From: Sporocytophaga myxococcoides DSM 11118
Lineage (GTDB): Bacteria; Bacteroidota; Bacteroidia; Cytophagales; Cytophagaceae
Assembly: GCF_000426725.1 (NCBI RefSeq)
Contig: NZ_KE384560.1
Location: forward strand, 766,960 to 830,959
DNA length: 64,000 nt
Reading direction: 5' to 3'
How positions within the stretch are numbered: position 1 is the first letter of the stretch; each line of letters begins with the position of its first letter. The translations under genes and the position numbers were made by a program. The notes below the pieces were generated by a model. The model was not told the origin of the DNA. It saw nothing but the letters and a program-made list of their open reading frames with translations, and ran no database searches. This document shows positions 59,949 through 64,000 of this stretch, piece after piece.

Positions 59949-60097
59949 CCTCACCCTAAATCCCTCTCCTGAAGGAAAGGGACTTTGGTGAGCATGTTAA
60001 TATTTGGTTTTGTAGGAAAATTTTTATTTAAATTAATACATCTTTTTATTGTCATAGACTGTTCCCTTCTCCTTCAGGAGAAGGGTTAGGGATGAGG
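59949..60097. repeat. Imperfect inverted repeat between WYL gene and rtcB
   Basis: CCTCACCCTAAATCCC-type arm (59949-59982) and its imperfect complement (60063-60097) lie 80 bases apart. This is the widespread REP-like CCTCACCCTAACCC...CTCCT sequence type. It lies upstream of the rtcB operator. Confidence 0.55.
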
Positions 60098-60139
60098 TCT
60101 TTTGCTTTCACTCTTAAATTTAAAAAAAATATTTTACAC

Positions 60140-60176
60140 TGCGCAAAAATAATGCGTAGTGCCTTTTCAATTTTGA
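60140..60176 (+). promoter_or_regulatory. Composite promoter/operator of rtcB, shared with Ro60 gene
   Basis: TGCGCA, AAAATAA, TGCGTAGT, 6 bases, TCAATTTTGA. Both half-site spacing (7) and the distance to TCAATTTTGA are identical to 13384-13420 before the Ro60 gene. It lies 168 bases before the rtcB ATG and could serve the divergent WYL gene too. Confidence 0.72.
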
Positions 60177-60182
60177 GTCATT

Positions 60183-60238
60183 CATTTAAATAAACAGATA
60201 TTTAAATGTGAAACCCTCTCCGCAAAATGCCGGAGGGG
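60183..60238 (+). promoter_or_regulatory. Two hairpins in rtcB leader
   Basis: CATTTAAATA-AACAGA-TATTTAAATG (60183-60208, perfect 10-base stem) and CCTCTCCG/CGGAGGGG (60215-60222, 60231-60238; one T-G pair), right after the predicted promoter. The second is followed by CTTTC, so it is at most a weak terminator; 5' untranslated region folding or attenuation is possible. Confidence 0.45.
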
Positions 60239-60343
60239 CTTTCGTAAGAGAAAATTCAATAGAAGAAATTTCTTTTTTAAAGTATTGGTTATTAAATAGA
60301 ATGAACCGGATTTTTTAATAATAAAGAGATAAGAAAATAAATC

Positions 60344-61768
60344 ATGGAGAATAAAGTGAAAATAAATGGAAATCAGTTAATTGAACTAGGATTTCCGGTT
60401 GGTAGAGTAATCGGTATAGCTCTGGAGGTTATTCAAAAAGAGTATTCCCTGGTCGAACCGGAAGAAGTTCTTGATATAATGAAGAATGTATTGTCTTCTC
60501 CATCTGATTTTCTTAATGATTTAAAAACTTCTGCAATAGCTGATGAATTAATGAAACCTGTTATAAAGGATGAAATAATAGATCTATTTCCTTCTCCTCA
60601 GCCTTATAAAATCTATGGTAAAGAAGGGATAGAAGGGGGAGCTATCAAGCAGATGGATACTGCTATGAGACTTCCGGTTTCTGTTTCAGGAGCGTTAATG
60701 CCTGATGCACATCAGGGATATGGTTTGCCTATCGGAGGAGTGCTAGCTACCAGGAATGCACTAATACCTTATGGCGTAGGTGTAGATATCGGTTGTCGTA
60801 TGTGTATGTCTATTTTTGATATTCCTGCAGGTTATGTAGAGACAGGAAAAAAAGACCTGACAAAGATGCTTGTTAATAATACTATGTTTGGAAGGGCTAC
60901 ATTTAAGAAGCCCAAAGATCATGAAATTATTTCAAGTCCTTTGTTTTCTGAAATTGAAATTTTGAGAGGTCTTAAAGACAGGGCTTATGCGCAGCTTGGA
61001 TCTTCCGGAGGTGGAAACCACTTTGTCGAATTCGGTATAGTGGAAGTGGTAGATCCAAATAATGAATGGAACATCACTCCTGGAAAATATCTATCGCTCT
61101 TGTCGCACTCAGGTTCAAGAGGAATGGGGGCAACGATTGCAAATTACTATACCAAACTGGCAATGGAAACATGCAAGTTGCCTCAGGAAGCCAAGCATCT
61201 TGCATGGCTTGATCTTGATACTGAGGCGGGGCAAGAATACTGGCTGGCGATGAATCTTGCCGGTGACTATGCATCTGCATGTCATCACCAGATCCATGAA
61301 AGGATGGCTATAGGCCTTAGAACCAATCCTATCACTATGATTGAGAATCACCATAATTTCGCATGGAAAGAAAAAGATGTGAAAGGTAATGATGTAATCG
61401 TTCATAGAAAGGGAGTTACTCCAGCAGGTAAAGGTGTGTTGGGGATTATTCCGGGTTCTATGACTGCACCTGGGTATGTGATAAGAGGTAAAGGTGCTGA
61501 TGCATCAGTAAATTCTGCTTCACACGGCGCAGGTCGAGCAATGTCAAGAACCCAGGCTAAGAATACTCTTAAACCGGAAGCTGTAAAGGAACAATTGCAA
61601 AAGGCAGGCGTTGAATTAATTGGTTCCGGGTTGGATGAGGCGCCAATGGCGTATAAAGATATCAGGGCGGTTATGGAAGCTCAGAAAGATCTTGTTGAAG
61701 TTGTTGGAGTGTTCTTACCGAAAATTGTCAGAATGTGCGGAGATGAGAAATTTCAGGAGGTTGATTAA
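60344..61768 (+). CDS. rtcB: RNA-splicing/repair ligase RtcB
   Basis: 3'-phosphate/5'-OH RNA ligase, 474 residues, acting through GTP and Mn. Metal and guanylate residues: D-A-H-Q-G (121-125), V-D-I-G-C-R-M (Cys151), G-G-G-N-H-F, L-S-H-S-G-S-R, E-N-H-H-N-F and the guanylylated His in S-A-S-H-G-A-G-R. The N-terminal 110 residues are an extra domain relative to short RtcB forms. Seals tRNA and rRNA breaks with 2',3'-cyclic phosphate ends. Controlled by an operator shared with Ro60; WYL regulator divergent. Followed by a bidirectional terminator. Confidence 0.97.
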   Translation: MENKVKINGNQLIELGFPVGRVIGIALEVIQKEYSLVEPEEVLDIMKNVLSSPSDFLNDLKTSAIADELMKPVIKDEIIDLFPSPQPYKIYGKEGIEGGAIKQMDTAMRLPVSVSGALMPDAHQGYGLPIGGVLATRNALIPYGVGVDIGCRMCMSIFDIPAGYVETGKKDLTKMLVNNTMFGRATFKKPKDHEIISSPLFSEIEILRGLKDRAYAQLGSSGGGNHFVEFGIVEVVDPNNEWNITPGKYLSLLSHSGSRGMGATIANYYTKLAMETCKLPQEAKHLAWLDLDTEAGQEYWLAMNLAGDYASACHHQIHERMAIGLRTNPITMIENHHNFAWKEKDVKGNDVIVHRKGVTPAGKGVLGIIPGSMTAPGYVIRGKGADASVNSASHGAGRAMSRTQAKNTLKPEAVKEQLQKAGVELIGSGLDEAPMAYKDIRAVMEAQKDLVEVVGVFLPKIVRMCGDEKFQEVD

Positions 61769-61792
61769 GATCAGGCTAAATGCAATACATAA

Positions 61793-61825
61793 AAAAAGGA
61801 TCATAATGAAGTTATGATCCTTTTT
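61793..61825. terminator. Bidirectional terminator between rtcB and retron RT
   Basis: AAAAAGGATCATAA, 5 bases, TTATGATCCTTTTT: perfect 14-base stem. Confidence 0.88.
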
Positions 61826-61850
61826 CTTATTATGTCTATTAGCTTCTAGA

Positions 61851-63380
61851 TTACCAGAATTTCCACCAAGGCTTTTTGTTTTCTGCTTCAGGTTGATTTG
61901 CAGGCTTTGAGTCAACAACGTTGGTGGTCGCACTTTGCTTTTTAGGTTTATGCTTGATTACATGTTTGAAGCGGTGTGCTTCAAGAATTTTTTTAACTCT
62001 CTCTTCAAGTGGTTTTCCTTTTTCAGGGTTTACCATCTTTACAAAGTTTGCATACCCTTTTATTGAAGCAAGTAAATTGTTGCTATTGTTCCAGTGTTTT
62101 CCTTTTATTGTTCCCTCTTTTTCTATTTGATGCAACAGGGCTCTGAATTTATCCAACTCCTTCCTGCATACGCTCGGCTTGTCATTAACAACAATTCCTG
62201 TTACTTCTTTTCTTGCGCCCTTCCTTTGTACACGAAGTTTATCAGGATTAATATAAAGCTTTTCGTCTTTTATTATTTTCTTAACAAAACCTAGAAGAGT
62301 AGAAGTATTAGAAGTTGCTACTCCTGATGCAGAGAAGGTGAGATCGTCTGCATACCTTGTATAGTTGAAATTTAGTTTGCTTGCAATTCCTTTTAATCTC
62401 AGATCAAGTTTACGGCAAATAAGATTAGTGATTGCCGGGCTGGTCGGTGCTCCCTGTGGAAGAAATCTGTCGCTACCTGCAGCATAGTATGTTTCTCCGT
62501 CCAGTTCCACCTGATCACAGTCCGGTTCAGTACAGATCAAAGCGAATATGGTAGAAATCTGTTCAGAATACCCCAATGCAATAAACAATCCTTTAACTCT
62601 TCGATAATTGATGGAAGGGAAGAAATCCTTAAGATCTATATTTACAACAACATCAGCTTTCACGTGTGGCAATGCATTACTGACAATGGATTTCTTCTTG
62701 ACAAAGCCATGTGCCGATTCTGTTGGATCAATTTTATTAAGAATGTTTTCAAGTATCCAATGCTGAGCCTTTTTAAGCCTGGGCATAGGAGTAGAGATAA
62801 GTCGTTTACCTCCTGTTTTTTTGGGAATATAAAACCTTTTGTAATGATTGATTTTACTGATAGTTCTATTGTAGGAAAGAAATCTTAGTTCACCTATAGT
62901 GATCTTCATTGCTGCAGATAATTCTTCTGCAGTTTGGAGTACAGGCAATTGGTATTTTAAAAGCTTGCTGTTCTCGCTTATCTGGTTATTTAAACCTTTA
63001 GAAACTTTTTCCCCGAGATAAATAATGTTTTTATCTCTGAGTTCTTTCCATCTTGCAGCTTTGGCTTCTCTCTTTTGTTTTCTGAGAATTTTGTTTTCTT
63101 CTCTCTTTTTTCTGGATTGTTCAAGTCTTGCTTGCCTTACCTTTTTCAGCGCTTCTTCTCTGTTTTGATAAATCCGCTGCTGCTGAAGTAGCTTATTCAG
63201 TTCTTTGATAAGGTCAGCCTCTTTGTGGATCAGCATCTCCGGAATTACGGAAGCTCCTTCATCACTTTTCCAGAAGCCTAGTCGCTGCATTTCTTCAAGT
63301 ATTACAGCATTTCTGCCGCTTGATTTAATGCGCTCATACAACTGTTGTCTGGTCGGCTGAGAGTTTTCTGTGTTGGCCAT
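61851..63380 (-). CDS. Retron reverse transcriptase with long N-terminal extension
   Basis: 509 residues from the ATG at 63380 (M-A-N-T-E-N), 12 bases after the retron RNA; frame-open codons upstream overlap that RNA. N-terminal about 150 residues are a charged helical extension (K-K-R-E-E-N-K), then RT domains: I-P-K-K-T-G-G-K-R, the retron N-A-L-P-H (N-A-x-x-H), F-L-P-Q-G-A-P-T-S-P, active site Y-A-D-D-L-T-F, and the retron V-T-G in region Y. Arrangement resembles the long RT of myxobacterial retron Mx162 (from memory). Makes msDNA from the upstream RNA. No separate effector is seen; the extension or the adjacent SWIM gene may fill that role. Confidence 0.92.
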   Translation of the reverse strand: MANTENSQPTRQQLYERIKSSGRNAVILEEMQRLGFWKSDEGASVIPEMLIHKEADLIKELNKLLQQQRIYQNREEALKKVRQARLEQSRKKREENKILRKQKREAKAARWKELRDKNIIYLGEKVSKGLNNQISENSKLLKYQLPVLQTAEELSAAMKITIGELRFLSYNRTISKINHYKRFYIPKKTGGKRLISTPMPRLKKAQHWILENILNKIDPTESAHGFVKKKSIVSNALPHVKADVVVNIDLKDFFPSINYRRVKGLFIALGYSEQISTIFALICTEPDCDQVELDGETYYAAGSDRFLPQGAPTSPAITNLICRKLDLRLKGIASKLNFNYTRYADDLTFSASGVATSNTSTLLGFVKKIIKDEKLYINPDKLRVQRKGARKEVTGIVVNDKPSVCRKELDKFRALLHQIEKEGTIKGKHWNNSNNLLASIKGYANFVKMVNPEKGKPLEERVKKILEAHRFKHVIKHKPKKQSATTNVVDSKPANQPEAENKKPWWKFW

Positions 63381-63392
63381 AGGAGTATAAAA

Positions 63393-63619
63393 AATGGTAG
63401 TGTACAGGATATTCTTCGTCATTCTGAGGACCGGATTGGTCAACTCCAGCGAGACGTCACTATATGCTTATTTCAATTCCTGGAATTCTCACCGGAAATG
63501 AGCATATAGTGGCAGGATCGCACAGTTAAGAACGAGCCGGTGGCGCGTTAGTAAGCTGTGTACAAGGACTGTGATACACAGCCCGGGTTGCAAGATTTTA
63601 ATACCCTGCCACTACCATT
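63393..63619 (-). ncRNA. Retron msr-msd RNA
   Basis: 227-base element just upstream of the RT. a1 (63600-63619) and a2 (63393-63413) pair: AATGGTAGTG/CACTACCATT (10 perfect), then CAGG/CCTG and TATT/AATA. The msr part holds a hairpin GCTGTGTA/TACACAGC (63555-63582, perfect 8). The msd part holds a long stem CACTATATGCT/AGCATATAGTG plus ATTTC/GAAAT (63458-63511) with a small AATTCC/GGAATT loop. This a1-msr-msd-a2-RT order is the retron signature. Confidence 0.85.
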
Positions 63620-63654
63620 ACAAAGCTAATTTTTATATTTATCTGTTACAAACT

Positions 63655-64000
63655 TTAATACAAATTTTGTTTTTTTCTGAAAGCAATTCTCAAAGCAAGC
63701 ATATGCTCGCATGGTCCCTGCATCAGTTTATTCTGCTGAAAGAAATTACAACTACACTTTCCACTTACTATTCTTTCATCACTGTCTATCACAAGTTCTG
63801 GTTTATAAGTATGGTTATCTTCTTTAACGCTTCCTGTTAACTTTTGCTTTCCTCCGGATACTTCTGCATTGAATTGAATGCTTCTGTTATTGAAGAATCT
63901 ATTGGCTTTTTCTTCTCTTGCATTGGAAAATCTAAGTGATTCAAGTGGTAAGCTTTCTCTTGAAAGCTCTCGTATTCTATAACAATTATTGTTTATATCA
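63655..64000 (-). CDS. SWIM zinc-finger protein (3' part only)
   Basis: The last 115 codons of a leftward gene entering from the right edge, ending at the stop 63655-63657. It contains the SWIM motif C-x-C-x(n)-C-x-H: G-K-C-S-C-N-F-F then G-P-C-E-H-M-L-A, with a basic end R-K-K-Q-N-L-Y. SWIM domains bind nucleic acid or protein; in many Bacteroidota they accompany VWA and MoxR ATPase genes, so the missing part and its neighbours may show which system this is. Ends 36 bases before the retron RNA. Confidence 0.8.
   Translation of the reverse strand, partial: DINNNCYRIRELSRESLPLESLRFSNAREEKANRFFNNRSIQFNAEVSGGKQKLTGSVKEDNHTYKPELVIDSDERIVSGKCSCNFFQQNKLMQGPCEHMLALRIAFRKKQNLY

Noticed and set aside
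59931-59954. GTG start of the WYL protein at 59954
   Set aside because: The codon lies in a REP-like repeat, while homologous regulators begin at the internal Met (59930).
63381-63443. Longer RT start at 63443
   Set aside because: This would overlap the a2 arm of the retron RNA; the ATG at 63380 follows it directly.
63571-63840. 89-residue plus-strand frame
   Set aside because: It lies opposite the SWIM coding region and the retron RNA, both of which have clear motifs.

Overview
This window comes from the chromosome of a low-GC gliding bacterium of the Bacteroidota, most likely a Cytophagales member of the Sporocytophaga/Cytophaga type. This is inferred from: SusC/FhuA-type TonB receptors with carboxypeptidase-like N-domains, a GldN homologue and a type IX secretion sorting domain, promoters of the TTTG-N20-TAnnTTTG kind, few Shine-Dalgarno sequences, and many lipoproteins with short lipoboxes. 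No rRNA, CRISPR array or intact insertion sequence was seen.

Layout. 1-5010 (minus): an RND efflux operon whose leader carries a duplicated hairpin repeat. 5.6-13.2 kb: two TonB-dependent receptors, a PepSY membrane protein and a zinc alcohol dehydrogenase. 13.3-23.4 kb: an RNA-maintenance island made of a Ro60/TROVE protein, a non-coding array of seven structured RNAs, two nucleotidyltransferases, Hen1, Pnkp and a DEDDh exonuclease. 24.1-24.6 kb (minus): tRNA-Cys behind two Cys-codon leader peptides and two terminators. 25-33.8 kb: small lipoproteins, an orphan GldN, an ECF sigma factor with a membrane partner, a MORN protein and a GNAT protein. 34-43.9 kb: CDF exporter, ClC channel, ModBC, MscL, GAPDH, SIMPL protein, phosphoesterase and nucleotidyltransferase. 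44-58 kb: two SDRs, a pentapeptide protein, a four-gene operon containing a degenerate REP-type transposase, a T9SS-exported protein, an IS1595-type zinc ribbon protein, an AI-2E family exporter and a DUF4139 protein. 58.2-64 kb: a WYL-dioxygenase fusion divergent from RNA ligase RtcB, then a retron (reverse transcriptase plus msr/msd RNA) and the end of a SWIM protein.

The most unusual content is the RNA-repair network. Downstream of the Ro60 gene, six RNAs share the block TGYCGTA-N8-WTACTTCR inside an outer and an inner stem, which is the layout of a Ro60-binding Y RNA. Two of them carry a complete circularly permuted tRNA (anticodon-like hairpin, T arm and 3' acceptor strand first, then 5' acceptor strand and D arm) in the loop. 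A composite promoter/operator, TRCGCA-N7-TGCGTAGT-N6-TCAATTTTGA, occurs with identical spacing in front of both the Ro60 gene and, 47 kb away, rtcB. This ties the two loci into one regulon, for which the WYL protein beside rtcB is the natural candidate regulator. Hen1-Pnkp has its own promoter, a short leader peptide with Cys and Phe codons, and a terminator whose 5' arm can pair with the leader coding sequence, as in ribosome-mediated attenuation. Together this suggests that loss of intact charged tRNA could switch on tRNA sealing and 3'-end protection. That functional reading is inference; the sequence features themselves are visible.
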